Source: an uncultured Clostridia bacterium (GTDB taxonomy: Bacteria; Bacillota; Clostridia; Oscillospirales; Acutalibacteraceae). Taken from it: 35,612 nucleotides of DNA. Under the pieces are notes generated by a model, which made no database searches, had not been told where the DNA came from, and worked only from the letters and a program-made list of their open reading frames with translations. This document shows positions 1-7,470 of this stretch, piece after piece. The position numbers and the translations under genes were made by a program. Each line of letters starts with the position of its first letter. Position 1 is the stretch's first letter. The DNA lies in assembly GCA_930990065.1 (NCBI GenBank), contig CAKNOA010000022.1, forward strand, positions 1-35,612. The letters are read 5' to 3'.

Positions 1-104
1 TTTCCTACATCAGGGGGTACTTTGTCTATTGTCCGTTTTTACTGGACCTGTTCATCATCCACAAAATAGTGTGCCGGGGATTTCCTTGTTTTGAAGGTTA
101 GCAT

Positions 105-593
105 TTACGCTTCTTTCGCAGCCGGGGCCGGCGATTCGGCTTTCAGCTGGCGGCGGAACAAAGTCCGGAAAATCAACCGGGTCAAAGGACCGCAGTACAG
201 CAGCTGCCAACACAGTGCCATGGGCATGTTGCAGCCAAAGGTTTGAATCCAAGTACCAAAGCTGGGTTCCTTAAACAGGAAAGTGGCAATCAGGCTCATG
301 GTCGGGCACATCAGGCACACAATCATCAGCGAGATGGCATACGTAATCAAAGCCGGACGGTCCGTGGGACGCATAAACGAAAACGCCAACCGGGTAGCCA
401 GCTTTTCCACTACGAAAAATTCCAGTACAAAAGCAATCGGCATCATAATGGGCAATTCGTGCAAGGCCATATAGAAAGTTGCATCGGTCACACCACCGGT
501 GTTAAGGGCAACATTGTAAACGATCATGCCATAAACCATGATCAGGGCCATAATAAACGTAAAGACAATGCGTTGGAAAAGTGTTTTGGGCAT
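105..593 (-). CDS. DUF2798 family membrane protein
   Basis: A 162-residue integral membrane protein of unknown biochemical role. Four hydrophobic segments are visible (about residues 8-28, 42-62, 83-107 and 118-142), arranged as two similar halves that each begin with a helix of the type seen in DUF2798 proteins. The first half starts just after the MPKTLFQRIVF amino terminus. The tail (KAESPAPAAKEA) is polar. The start is fixed by AAAGGAG six bases upstream of the ATG at 593. It stands alone: a terminator and about 180 bases separate it from the upstream minus-strand operon, and it has its own candidate promoter at 673-702. The family assignment comes from the overall pattern and is fairly secure; the function is not known. 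Confidence 0.8.
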   Translation of the reverse strand: MPKTLFQRIVFTFIMALIMVYGMIVYNVALNTGGVTDATFYMALHELPIMMPIAFVLEFFVVEKLATRLAFSFMRPTDRPALITYAISLMIVCLMCPTMSLIATFLFKEPSFGTWIQTFGCNMPMALCWQLLYCGPLTRLIFRTLFRRQLKAESPAPAAKEA

Positions 594-672
594 GAAAAAC
601 TCCTTTGTGTCAAAATGGGTGGGGCGCTGCCTTTTCAGGGGCAGGCCGTGCCACTTGGCGGCACTGTCCTTA

Positions 673-702
673 ATTATACCGCTTACAAAAGGGGCAATGT
701 AA
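673..702 (-). promoter_or_regulatory. Candidate promoter of the DUF2798 gene
   Basis: On the minus strand a perfect TATAAT (673-678) lies 18 bases from a weak -35, TTACAT (697-702). An inverted repeat, CTTACA-N10-TGTAAG (682-703), covers the -35 and spacer and could be an operator. The -10 is convincing; the -35 is poor. Confidence 0.5.
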
Positions 703-767
703 GAATTTTTTTAAGTTCTATTTTCCTTACAATTTTTCCTTTTTTCCGTGCAGGACCATGCGCACAC

Positions 768-813
768 AAAACAAAACTCCGGGGGTATTGCCCGGTGGCA
801 ATAGCGCCCGGAG
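768..813 (-). terminator. Terminator of the YdbS/YdbT operon
   Basis: Reading the minus strand, CTCCGGG (807-813) pairs with CCCGGAG (777-783), with an inner TATTGCC/GGCAATA stem, followed by a T-rich TTTTGTTTTG run at 767-776. It closes the operon coming from the Crp-type regulator. Confidence 0.75.
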
Positions 814-833
814 ACGGGAAAAAAAGAAACAGG

Positions 834-2105
834 CTAAAAGGGAGGGACAGAAAGCCAAACCGTGCGCAGCCGCCAAGTTTGCCCACCGGCTTGTAAGGAC
901 AGCCGCCCGGTCCCCTGCTTGCGTTGCCAGGGAAACTGATAAACGGTTACCATGGAAAGCGGAGCGATCAACCGGCCGGTATATAGCCAACTGCCCCGGG
1001 ACGTAAAAAAAGACGGGTGGCGTCCGTTTTGAAAAAAGGTAAACCGGGCACTATACCACCGGGCGGTCCAAAACCGGATGGCCGGGGGCAAAAGGAAAAA
1101 GGACAGCAAAAAGAGGGAGGGGAGGAAATACCAAGCGAGCACGGGCCATAAAAGGGACAGCCCCAGCCAAAACGAAGGCAACCACAAGTAGGATGTGTAT
1201 AAAGGGAATGGCCGCCTTTTGGCCACTTGGGGACCAAACCCGGAAAACCGGCGGGGCAGAGGGACATAAAAAGCTTGACGTTTCGAACAGCCCCACAGTG
1301 TGATAACCAAACAGCCGCAGGAAGAGGGCCAGGGGGGCCGCCATGCCTGCAACACCGAAACCACCCGCCGGGCGGTAAAGAAGGTGCGGCTGGGCGGCCA
1401 AAAGCCCTGCCGCAACAAAAAGCCGCCCCGTACCCGGTAAAGGCGGCAGGGCCACAGGCACCCAAAACGGTGGAAAAATGAAAAAAGCCAGCCCCACAGC
1501 AGGAGCTGTCCAACGAGGTCAGCCGTTTGAAACAAAGCTGAAAGGGAAGTCAGCGTTTCCAGGGTCGACGAAAAATGCTCCGGCGTGCCGGGCAAGCTTT
1601 CCCACCGGCGCAGCCACATGGCGAGCAGAAAAATGCCGCCCAAAGGGCCGGATTGGGAAAAGGCGCAGCAGAGCGCCGCCGGTAGGGACGAGGAAAACAG
1701 CGGTTTGCCTGGGCAAGAAGGGAGGAGCTTCAGGGCCATACGCCGGGGCAACGGTAGAAAAAAACGGTGGCCCCGTCCCGGTAACCCCACCAGGCACCCG
1801 CGAAACAGACGGAACAGAACCGGCGTTTTCATCTGCACGGCCGGGCACCGGGCCAGAGAGAAAAAGGACTTCTGCCGCAAAAAGAGGCCCTTTTCCATAG
1901 CCAGCCGGTCCCCCTGCTGCCAGGCACGGGAAGAAAACCACAAGAGAAAGAGGAAAATGCCTGCGGCTATGGCCGCAGCCGTCAAGGTGCGGGAAATAGG
2001 GATCCCGGAAAATAGCGCCTGCCCCAATGGCAGCAATAAAAACAGGAAAGCCCGCAACAGCCACGGCCCCAGCCACAGCGGGTGCAGACGGCGCGGCCCC
2101 TTCAT
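834..2105 (-). CDS. YdbT-like bacterial PH (DUF304) membrane protein
   Basis: A 423-residue protein very rich in Leu, Phe, Trp and Arg, with hydrophobic helices around residues 13-55, 145-180 and 295-335. Between them are beta-rich segments of the bPH_2/DUF304 type. One follows the first helices, with GDRLAMEKGLF and then a run of alternating hydrophobic residues. The last is carboxy-terminal, with RFTFFQNG...IAPLSMVTVYQFPWQRKQGTGRL (partly quoted), which matches the usual rule of 'rg...ip...I..v...q' in this family. The start is the ATG at 2103-2105. It overlaps the TGA of the upstream gene in an ATGA junction, so translational coupling is very likely. The open frame extends further upstream to 2414, but that part lies inside the upstream gene. 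YdbS/YdbT pairs are membrane proteins linked in Bacillus to tolerance of co-produced peptides and stress; the role here is inferred from family only. Confidence 0.75.
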   Translation of the reverse strand: MKGPRRLHPLWLGPWLLRAFLFLLLPLGQALFSGIPISRTLTAAAIAAGIFLFLLWFSSRAWQQGDRLAMEKGLFLRQKSFFSLARCPAVQMKTPVLFRLFRGCLVGLPGRGHRFFLPLPRRMALKLLPSCPGKPLFSSSLPAALCCAFSQSGPLGGIFLLAMWLRRWESLPGTPEHFSSTLETLTSLSALFQTADLVGQLLLWGWLFSFFHRFGCLWPCRLYRVRGGFLLRQGFWPPSRTFFTARRVVSVLQAWRPPWPSSCGCLVITLWGCSKRQAFYVPLPRRFSGFGPQVAKRRPFPLYTSYLWLPSFWLGLSLLWPVLAWYFLPSLFLLSFFLLPPAIRFWTARWYSARFTFFQNGRHPSFFTSRGSWLYTGRLIAPLSMVTVYQFPWQRKQGTGRLSLQAGGQTWRLRTVWLSVPPF

Positions 2106-2512
2106 AACGGACAGGCGCAGCGCGCCGCCAGCTGTTCCGCCAAGGAACGGCCGAGAAAGGGAAGGATCAGCCGGCCTGAGGGCAAATGGAGGACCACCAT
2201 ACACAGATCCCATTTTTGTTGGAAAGGCGTTTGGTATAGCGAAACCGACAGCACTTGCGAAAGCAGTACGCAGCCTTGCCGGGCCCAAATTATGCCCTTT
2301 TGCCATAAAAGCCGGCCGTTTTCTTCCCGGCAGACAAAAAACTGCAGGGAAAAGGGGAAAAACCATCCGGCTAGCAGTACCCCCAGAGCCAGGCACAATG
2401 GCACCCATTGCCAAAGGCCCATACTACCCAGCAGAAATGCCGGGACCAACGCGCACAGGATTCCTTCCAGACGGCAACACACCATCGCTTTTTTTGTGGG
2501 GAATAGTAACAT
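2102..2512 (-). CDS. YdbS-like bacterial PH (DUF304) membrane protein
   Basis: A 136-residue protein with two hydrophobic helices (about residues 14-33 and 36-54). One PH-type beta domain follows, in which LLSQVLSVSLYQTPFQQKW and the late LPSGRLILPFLGRSLAEQL show the family's 'IQ.V.....P.Q...G' and 'ip.l....A..L' features. The frame is open from a TTG at 2548. The ATG at 2510-2512 is a better start because AAGGTGAGG stands six bases before it. Its TGA overlaps the ATG of the YdbT-like gene. About 60 bases separate it from the stop of the Crp-type regulator upstream, with no terminator visible, so all three are probably one transcript. Family call moderately sure. Confidence 0.7.
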   Translation of the reverse strand: MLLFPTKKAMVCCRLEGILCALVPAFLLGSMGLWQWVPLCLALGVLLAGWFFPFSLQFFVCREENGRLLWQKGIIWARQGCVLLSQVLSVSLYQTPFQQKWDLCMVVLHLPSGRLILPFLGRSLAEQLAARCACPL

Positions 2513-2572
2513 CCGTACCCTCACCTTCTTTCTTTGCCAGTATGGCAAAAAGGAAGGGGGATTATACGGGCC

Positions 2573-3187
2573 TTATTTGGTTTCGCCGTTGGCATAGTCC
2601 AAAAGTGCCACGGGGTCAAAAATGCGGATAGCACGGTATTGGGGCTGGATCCAGCCCCTTTGCTGTAATTTCTGCACGGCCCGGGTTATGGTGATCCGGG
2701 AAGCCCCGATCCGTTCTCCCAGTTCTTCGTGAGAACACTGGATGACGGGGGCTGATTCCGCCAGAAAACGGGCCAGCCTCCGGTCGGCCTGCAAAAAGGC
2801 CATGCTGTCCACCTGGGAAGAAAGCATCCGCACCCGGGCGCTGAGAGCCCGCATCATGGCCATAGCCAGCCCAGGTTCCCGCTGCAGGGAATCTAGCAGC
2901 ACATCGCGGGGGATAGCGATAATTTCCGATTTTTCCAACGCGCGGGCTGAACTCATCCGGGGACCGCCGTCAAAAAACGCAGCTTCGCCAAACACACTGC
3001 CGGTTTGCTGAATCCGCAGGGTGTGTTCAGCCCCGTCGACCGATGCCAGAAAAATGCGGATTTTTCCTCTTTTCAGGTAATAGAGCCGGTCGGCCATATC
3101 TCCCTGCCAGTAAATCATGCTGCCGCGTTGGTAAACCAACGTGGGGGCCAGGGGTTCCAGTACACGCCAAAGATTTGGTTCTACCAT
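2573..3187 (-). CDS. Crp/Fnr-family transcriptional regulator
   Basis: A 204-residue regulator. Residues about 15-115 form a cyclic-nucleotide-binding-like beta roll, with the typical YYLKRGKIRIF and GSVFGEAAFFDGG turns. A long dimer helix follows (about 120-145), then a winged helix-turn-helix (about 155-195) with ERIGASRITITRAVQKLQQ as recognition region. The Fnr-type cysteine cluster is absent, so a redox iron-sulfur sensor is unlikely; the ligand is unknown. The start has AAAGGAG seven bases upstream. It is divergent from leuC, and a perfect palindrome (3224-3239) lies between them. The gene probably regulates itself, the PH-protein pair downstream and leuCD. The family is certain; targets are inferred. 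Confidence 0.92.
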   Translation of the reverse strand: MVEPNLWRVLEPLAPTLVYQRGSMIYWQGDMADRLYYLKRGKIRIFLASVDGAEHTLRIQQTGSVFGEAAFFDGGPRMSSARALEKSEIIAIPRDVLLDSLQREPGLAMAMMRALSARVRMLSSQVDSMAFLQADRRLARFLAESAPVIQCSHEELGERIGASRITITRAVQKLQQRGWIQPQYRAIRIFDPVALLDYANGETK

Positions 3188-3223
3188 ATCGAAGCTCCTT
3201 TTAAAAATAAAAACTGGTTTTAT

Positions 3224-3239
3224 TGTATCATGTGATACA
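3224..3239. promoter_or_regulatory. Perfect palindrome, likely operator of the Crp-type regulator
   Basis: TGTATCA-TG-TGATACA is a perfect 7-2-7 inverted repeat of the size and TGT...ACA border typical of Crp/Fnr-family sites. Its centre (3231.5) is about 41.5 bases before the predicted leuC transcription start near 3273, the class II activator position. On the other strand it sits between a TTGCTT-type -35 and a TACAAT -10 in front of the regulator gene, where binding would repress. Confidence 0.7.
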
Positions 3240-3266
3240 GATGAAAAGCAAGAAAAACTGTATACT
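3238..3266 (+). promoter_or_regulatory. Promoter of leuCD
   Basis: An extended -10, TGTATACT, ends at 3266 (TATACT 3261-3266). At 17-base spacing the -35 position reads CAGATG (3238-3243), which is far from consensus. A weak -35 with an adjoining activator palindrome fits activator-dependent transcription. Confidence 0.6.
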
Positions 3267-3289
3267 AAAAATCAGGAAATCAAAATAAA

Positions 3290-3307
3290 AAGCCCCTTGC
3301 GGGGTTT
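3290..3307 (+). promoter_or_regulatory. Small hairpin in the leuC leader
   Basis: AAGCCCC (3290-3296), loop TTGC, then GGGGTTT (3301-3307) form a seven-pair stem with one G-T pair. It lies between the predicted start of transcription and the ribosome site (GAGGAGAG). Only three T residues follow, so it is a weak terminator at best; it could be an attenuator or a 5' stabiliser. Confidence 0.4.
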
Positions 3308-3330
3308 AAACAGAGAGGAGAGAGCGTGTT

Positions 3331-4596
3331 ATGGGAATGACCATGACGCAGAAGATCCTGGCCGCACATGCCGGTTTGCCGGAAGTCAAGGCCGGCCAGC
3401 TCATCGAAGCAAAGCTCGATATGGTTCTGGGCAACGACATCACCAGCCCAGTGGCCATCAATGAATTTGAAAAGTGCGGTGCGTGCCATGTATTTGATAA
3501 CCAGCGTATTGCGCTGGTGTTGGACCACTTTGTGCCCAATAAGGATATCAAAGCCGCGGAACAGTGCCGCCAAACCCGGAATTTTGCGGGAAAATACGAT
3601 ATTAAGCACTTTTACGATGTGGGCCGCATGGGGATTGAACACGCGCTTTTGCCGGAACAGGGGATTGTAGGCCCGGGCGACTGCATTATCGGTGCCGACT
3701 CCCACACCTGCACCTATGGCGCGCTGGGCGCATTTTCCACCGGGGTGGGCTCCACCGATATGGCAGCGGGCATGATCACAGGCAAAGCGTGGTTCAAAGT
3801 GCCTTCGGCCATTAAAGTGACCCTTACGGGCAAGCCTACCGGCTTTGTCAGCGGCAAAGACGTGATTTTGCACCTGATCGGTGAAATCGGGGTGGACGGC
3901 GCTTTGTACCAGTCGCTGGAATTTACCGGGGACGGTGTGGCGGCGCTGTCGATGGACGACCGGCTGTGCATTGCCAACATGGCCATTGAAGCCGGGGCCA
4001 AAAACGGGATTTTCCCGGTGGACGACGTGACCCGTGCGTACTGCAAAGACCGCTTTACCCGCACGCCGGTGGAATATACGGCCGATGAAGACGCCGAATA
4101 TACCCGCGAAGTGGTCATCAACCTTTCCAAATTGCGTCCCACGGTTTCGTTCCCCCATCTGCCGGAGAATACCCGCACTATCGACGAGATCGGCCCCAAA
4201 GAAGTCAAAATTGACCAGGCCGTCATCGGGTCGTGCACCAATGGCCGCATGGAAGACCTGCGGGCCGCGGCATCGATCCTCAAAGGCCGCAAAGTGGCCG
4301 ACGGGGTGCGCTGCATTGTAATTCCCGGCACCCAGCAGATTTACCTGCAGGCCATGAAAGAAGGCCTCATCGAAACCTTTATCACGGCCGGTGCGGTCGT
4401 CAGCACCCCCACCTGTGGGCCGTGCCTGGGCGGCTATATGGGTGTTCTGGGGAAAGGCGAACGGGCCATTTCCACCACCAACCGCAACTTTGTAGGCCGC
4501 ATGGGCCACGTGGAATCGGAAGTGTATCTTTCCAGCCCTGCCGTAGCGGCTGCCAGCGCGGTGACCGGTTACATTACCGACCCCGCCGCCATTTAA
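3331..4596 (+). CDS. leuC: 3-isopropylmalate dehydratase large subunit
   Basis: The 421-residue large subunit of isopropylmalate isomerase, which interconverts 2- and 3-isopropylmalate in leucine synthesis. It is the short type (about 420 residues) found in Clostridia and archaea, and needs a separate small subunit, encoded next. The three ligands of the [4Fe-4S] cluster are visible: Cys302 in GSCTNGR, and Cys362 and Cys365 in [10 protein letters not shown]. The aconitase-type [18 protein letters not shown] segment is also present. GAGGAGAG stands about nine bases before the ATG at 3331; a second ATG at 3337 is too far from it. leuD starts 27 bases after the stop. The related enzymes homoaconitase and 2,3-dimethylmalate dehydratase share this fold, and no leuA or leuB lies nearby to settle the substrate, but LeuC is the likeliest. 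Confidence 0.92.
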   Translation: MGMTMTQKILAAHAGLPEVKAGQLIEAKLDMVLGNDITSPVAINEFEKCGACHVFDNQRIALVLDHFVPNKDIKAAEQCRQTRNFAGKYDIKHFYDVGRMGIEHALLPEQGIVGPGDCIIGADSHTCTYGALGAFSTGVGSTDMAAGMITGKAWFKVPSAIKVTLTGKPTGFVSGKDVILHLIGEIGVDGALYQSLEFTGDGVAALSMDDRLCIANMAIEAGAKNGIFPVDDVTRAYCKDRFTRTPVEYTADEDAEYTREVVINLSKLRPTVSFPHLPENTRTIDEIGPKEVKIDQAVIGSCTNGRMEDLRAAASILKGRKVADGVRCIVIPGTQQIYLQAMKEGLIETFITAGAVVSTPTCGPCLGGYMGVLGKGERAISTTNRNFVGRMGHVESEVYLSSPAVAAASAVTGYITDPAAI

Positions 4597-4623
4597 TTTG
4601 TCCACCGGAAAGGAGTAAGTGCC

Positions 4624-5106
4624 ATGAAAGCACATGGAACTGTGCATAAATATGGGGACAACATCGACACCGATGTGATTATCCCTGCCCGTTACCTCAA
4701 TACCTCTTCCCACAGCGAGCTGGCCAGCCACTGCATGGAAGATATCGACAAAGACTTTGTCAACCGCGTCAAACCCGGCGATATTATGGTGGCCGATAAA
4801 AACTTTGGCTGCGGTTCGTCCCGGGAACATGCCCCGATTGCCATTAAGGCCAGCGGGATTTCCTGCGTGATTGCCTCTACCTTTGCCCGCATTTTTTACC
4901 GCAATGCTATCAACATCGGCCTGCCCATTCTGGAATGCCCCCAAGCGGCTAAAGCGATTCAGGCCGGGGACGAAGTGGAAGTGGATTTTGACACCGGTGT
5001 GATCACCGACTGCACCACCGGCCAGACGTTTTCGGCCGAACCCTTCCCGCCGTTTATTCAGCATATCATCCAAAAAGGCGGACTGCTTGCCTCCATCGAA
5101 AAATAA
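4624..5106 (+). CDS. leuD: 3-isopropylmalate dehydratase small subunit
   Basis: The 160-residue swivel-domain subunit that completes isopropylmalate isomerase with LeuC. The amino terminus has the typical [18 protein letters not shown], and the substrate-binding loop reads [19 protein letters not shown]. The length is that of the short bacterial/archaeal type (about 160-170). The start is set by AAAGGAG eight bases before the ATG at 4624. Together with leuC it forms a two-gene operon ended by the terminator at 5125-5169. The specificity of these isomerases is largely set by this subunit; nothing visible here separates leucine from a related acid substrate. Confidence 0.92.
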   Translation: MKAHGTVHKYGDNIDTDVIIPARYLNTSSHSELASHCMEDIDKDFVNRVKPGDIMVADKNFGCGSSREHAPIAIKASGISCVIASTFARIFYRNAINIGLPILECPQAAKAIQAGDEVEVDFDTGVITDCTTGQTFSAEPFPPFIQHIIQKGGLLASIEK

Positions 5107-5124
5107 AGAACCGTCTATTCTGAC

Positions 5125-5169
5125 AATCCTCCCGCAGCCAACCAGGGCCACCGGGAGGATTTCTTTTTT
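5125..5169 (+). terminator. Terminator of leuCD
   Basis: AATCCTCCCG pairs with CGGGAGGATT (10 pairs, 17-base loop), followed by TTCTTTTTT. It separates leuCD from the lacI-type gene. Confidence 0.9.
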
Positions 5170-5224
5170 GTAAAATTGGAAAAGGATAACAAAAAATGGG
5201 AGGCAAAATTGACAAAATGCCATC

Positions 5225-5252
5225 TTGCGTTTGGGAAGAAAAGCGCTATAAT
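5225..5252 (+). promoter_or_regulatory. Promoter of the LacI-family regulator gene
   Basis: TTGCGT (5225-5230), a 16-base spacer and a perfect TATAAT (5247-5252). A consensus TTGACA also exists at 5209-5214, but it is 32 bases from the -10 and is not usable with it. The operator at 5258-5271 covers the start of transcription. Confidence 0.7.
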
Positions 5253-5257
5253 CGTAT

Positions 5258-5271
5258 TGTAAACGATTACA
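5258..5271. promoter_or_regulatory. LacI/CcpA-type operator (cre-like)
   Basis: TGTAAACGATTACA fits the LacI-family pattern of half sites around a central CG and fits the catabolite-responsive element consensus TGNAARCGNWWWCA. It lies just after the -10, a repressing position, and next to the gene for a LacI-type regulator. It may serve the local regulator, CcpA, or both. Confidence 0.75.
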
Positions 5272-5287
5272 TGAAGGGGGCGGCCGT

Positions 5288-6292
5288 ATGAGTACCATGA
5301 AAGACGTGGCCAAAGCGGCCGGTGTATCGGTGGCGACCGTTTCCCGGGTGCTCAATGACGACCCACGTGTCACGGCCCAAACCCGTGAAAAAGTGCTGCG
5401 GGTGATTCGGGATTTGCGCTATACCCCCAATACCCTGGGCCGGAACCTGCGCATGCAGGCCACCCACCGGGTGCTGGTACTGGTGTCGTCCCTTTCCAAC
5501 CAGTTTTGTTCCGGTGTGGTGCGCGGTATGGAAGGCAAGGCCGCCGAAAACGGGTACCAGGTGATGCTGGCCGCTACCCATCAGGACCCGGAACTGGAAT
5601 ACCGGTTCGTCAAATCCCTGGAAAACCGCAGCGTGGACGGGATGGTGCTTATGGATACCCGGCTGCCGGCCGGAAAACTCACCGGGATTGCCCGGCGGTA
5701 TCCGCTGGTGTTGTGCTGTGAGCACAGCGAAGGGGCAGAACTTCCCTGTATCAGCATTGACGATGAACAGGCAGGGTTTGACGCCGTGCAGATGTTGCTG
5801 GCAAAAGGGCACCGGCGCATTGCCCTCATATCAAACCGGGAAGTGGATTCGGCCCGAAAGCGCACGGCGGGGTACCGGCGGGCGCTGCGGGAAGCCGGTA
5901 TCCCGGAAGATCCGGCGCTGCAGATTGAACGGTATGAATACAGCAGTCGGGCCGGTATGCAGGCGTGCGAAACATTTTTGGCGCTGCCGCAGCCGCCCAC
6001 GGCGGTATTTTGTATTTCCGATGATTTGGCAGCCGGGGTATGCCACACACTGTGTCATCATGGGCTGCAGCCGGGCAAAGATATGGATGTGGTCGGCTTT
6101 GATAATACCCCCATCAGCCGGGTTTTTGTGCCGGCCATTACTACGGTGTCCCAGCCCCGCCGGGAACTGGGGATAAAAGCGATGGAAAAGCTCTTGCAGC
6201 GTATGGAAGGGGTTCCCTGCCAAAAGGAAACCATCTATTTGCCCCACCGGCTGATGCAGCGGGAATCGACAGGTTTTTTAACGGAAGAATAG
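5288..6292 (+). CDS. LacI-family transcriptional regulator
   Basis: A 334-residue regulator. The amino-terminal helix-turn-helix (residues 4-25, KDVAKAAGVSVATVSRVLND) and hinge helix (to about 57) are followed by a periplasmic-binding-protein-like effector domain (about 60-330), with VDGMVLMDTRLPAG and the late VVGFDNTPISRVFVPAITTV typical of the family. The ribosome site AAGGGGG stands seven bases before the ATG. The gene lies 58 bases before the Gfo/Idh cassette with no strong terminator between, so it probably heads that operon and controls it through the cre-like operator at its own promoter. The inducer is unknown. Confidence 0.92.
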   Translation: MSTMKDVAKAAGVSVATVSRVLNDDPRVTAQTREKVLRVIRDLRYTPNTLGRNLRMQATHRVLVLVSSLSNQFCSGVVRGMEGKAAENGYQVMLAATHQDPELEYRFVKSLENRSVDGMVLMDTRLPAGKLTGIARRYPLVLCCEHSEGAELPCISIDDEQAGFDAVQMLLAKGHRRIALISNREVDSARKRTAGYRRALREAGIPEDPALQIERYEYSSRAGMQACETFLALPQPPTAVFCISDDLAAGVCHTLCHHGLQPGKDMDVVGFDNTPISRVFVPAITTVSQPRRELGIKAMEKLLQRMEGVPCQKETIYLPHRLMQRESTGFLTEE

Positions 6293-6307
6293 CCCACAAG
6301 GCTTTTT

Positions 6308-6327
6308 GGGGCCGGTTTTCGGTCCCC
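6308..6327 (+). promoter_or_regulatory. Weak hairpin between regulator and cassette
   Basis: GGGGCCG (6308-6314) can pair with CGG-T-CCCC (6320-6327) with one bulged T. There is no T-tract behind it, only CAGTTTCATT. It may partly separate expression of the regulator from the enzymes (processing or weak attenuation). Low weight. Confidence 0.3.
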
Positions 6328-6350
6328 AGTTTCATTAAGGAGGATGTTCT

Positions 6351-7436
6351 ATGGAAAGAATCGTAAAAATCGGGATCATTGGCTGCGGCGGGATCGCCAA
6401 CAGCAAGCACATGCCGGCCCTGAAGAAGATGGACGACGTGCAGATGGTAGCCTTCTGCGATATCGTGGAAGAACGCGCCAAAAAAGCGGCGGAAGAATTT
6501 GGGGTGGAAGGCGCCAAGTACTACACCGACTACAAAGAGCTGCTGAAGGATGAATCCATCGAAGTGGTACATGTGTGCACCCCTAACCGGGAACACAGCT
6601 TCATTACGGTGGACGCCCTGGAAGCCGGCAAGCATGTCATGTGCGAAAAGCCCATGGCCATTAACACGGAAGAAGCCCAGAAAATGCTCGACGCCGCCAA
6701 ACGCACCGGCAAACTGCTGACCATTGGGTATCAGAACCGCTTCCGTCCCGATTCCCAGTACCTGAAAAAAGCCTGTGATGCCGGCGAACTGGGTGAAATC
6801 TATTACGGCAAAGCCCATGCCATCCGCCGCCGCGCGGTTCCCACGTGGGGCGTGTTCCTCAATGAATATGAACAGGGCGGCGGTCCGCTGATCGATATCG
6901 GCACCCACGCACTGGATTTGACGCTGTGGATGATGAATAACTACGAACCCAAAATGGTGGTAGGCAGCGTCTATAAGAAACTCGGCAAGCAGACCGACAC
7001 CGGCAATGCTTGGGGCGATTGGGACCCGGACAAATTTACCGTGGAAGATTCCGCGTTCGGGTACATTGTGATGAAGAACGGCGCTACCATCGTGCTGGAA
7101 TCCAGCTGGGCGCTGAATACGTTGGATGTCGATGAAGCCAAAACGTCCCTGTGCGGTACCCTGGCCGGGGCCGACATGAAGGGCGGCGTGCGGATTAACA
7201 AAGTAAAATACGGCAAACAGGTCGTGGAAGAACCGGCCCTGGACGGCAAGGGCGTGGCTTTCTTTGATGCCAGCAATGCCCCCAAGCCCAACGAAGTGGA
7301 AGCCCGTTTGTGGATCGACGCGGTGAAGAACGGCGGCGAAGTGGTAGTCAAACCGGAACAGGCCATTGTGGTTACGCGTATTTTGGAAGCCATCTATGAA
7401 TCGGCTAAAACGGGCAAGGCTGTGTATTTTGACTGA
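6351..7436 (+). CDS. Gfo/Idh/MocA-family oxidoreductase (first)
   Basis: A 361-residue NAD(P)-dependent sugar or inositol dehydrogenase of the Gfo/Idh/MocA family. The Rossmann motif GIIGCGGIANSKHM is at residues 8-21. The family's E-K-P motif is present as CEKPMA (Lys100). The substrate-side D-I-G-T-H with Asp182 and His186 is followed by the usual ALDLTLWMM. An unusual RRRAVPTWGVF stretch precedes it. The ribosome site is AAGGAGG before ATG. This family oxidises one hydroxyl of sugars, inositols or glycosides. The neighbours (a TIM-barrel isomerase and a second enzyme of the same family) recall cassettes that oxidise glycosides to 3-keto forms before cleavage, such as the puerarin C-deglycosylation set. 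The family is certain; the substrate is unknown. Confidence 0.9.
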   Translation: MERIVKIGIIGCGGIANSKHMPALKKMDDVQMVAFCDIVEERAKKAAEEFGVEGAKYYTDYKELLKDESIEVVHVCTPNREHSFITVDALEAGKHVMCEKPMAINTEEAQKMLDAAKRTGKLLTIGYQNRFRPDSQYLKKACDAGELGEIYYGKAHAIRRRAVPTWGVFLNEYEQGGGPLIDIGTHALDLTLWMMNNYEPKMVVGSVYKKLGKQTDTGNAWGDWDPDKFTVEDSAFGYIVMKNGATIVLESSWALNTLDVDEAKTSLCGTLAGADMKGGVRINKVKYGKQVVEEPALDGKGVAFFDASNAPKPNEVEARLWIDAVKNGGEVVVKPEQAIVVTRILEAIYESAKTGKAVYFD

Positions 7437-7470
7437 GTGTTTTTAACATAAAGAAAGGAAGCATCTACGT

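Noticed and set aside
1..104. Left edge of the window
   Set aside because: I see no gene end, terminator or repeat that can be supported in this stretch.
2106..2414. Amino-terminal extension of the YdbT-like frame
   Set aside because: It lies inside the YdbS-like gene in another frame; the ATGA overlap at 2102-2105 gives the natural start.
5209..5214. Consensus TTGACA as -35 of the LacI-type gene
   Set aside because: It is 32 bases from the TATAAT box and no other -10 fits it; TTGCGT at 5225 has workable spacing.
3280..5373. 697-residue open frame on the minus strand across leuC and leuD
   Set aside because: It is antisense to two clearly recognised genes, lacks a ribosome site and has composition typical of a GC-driven shadow frame.
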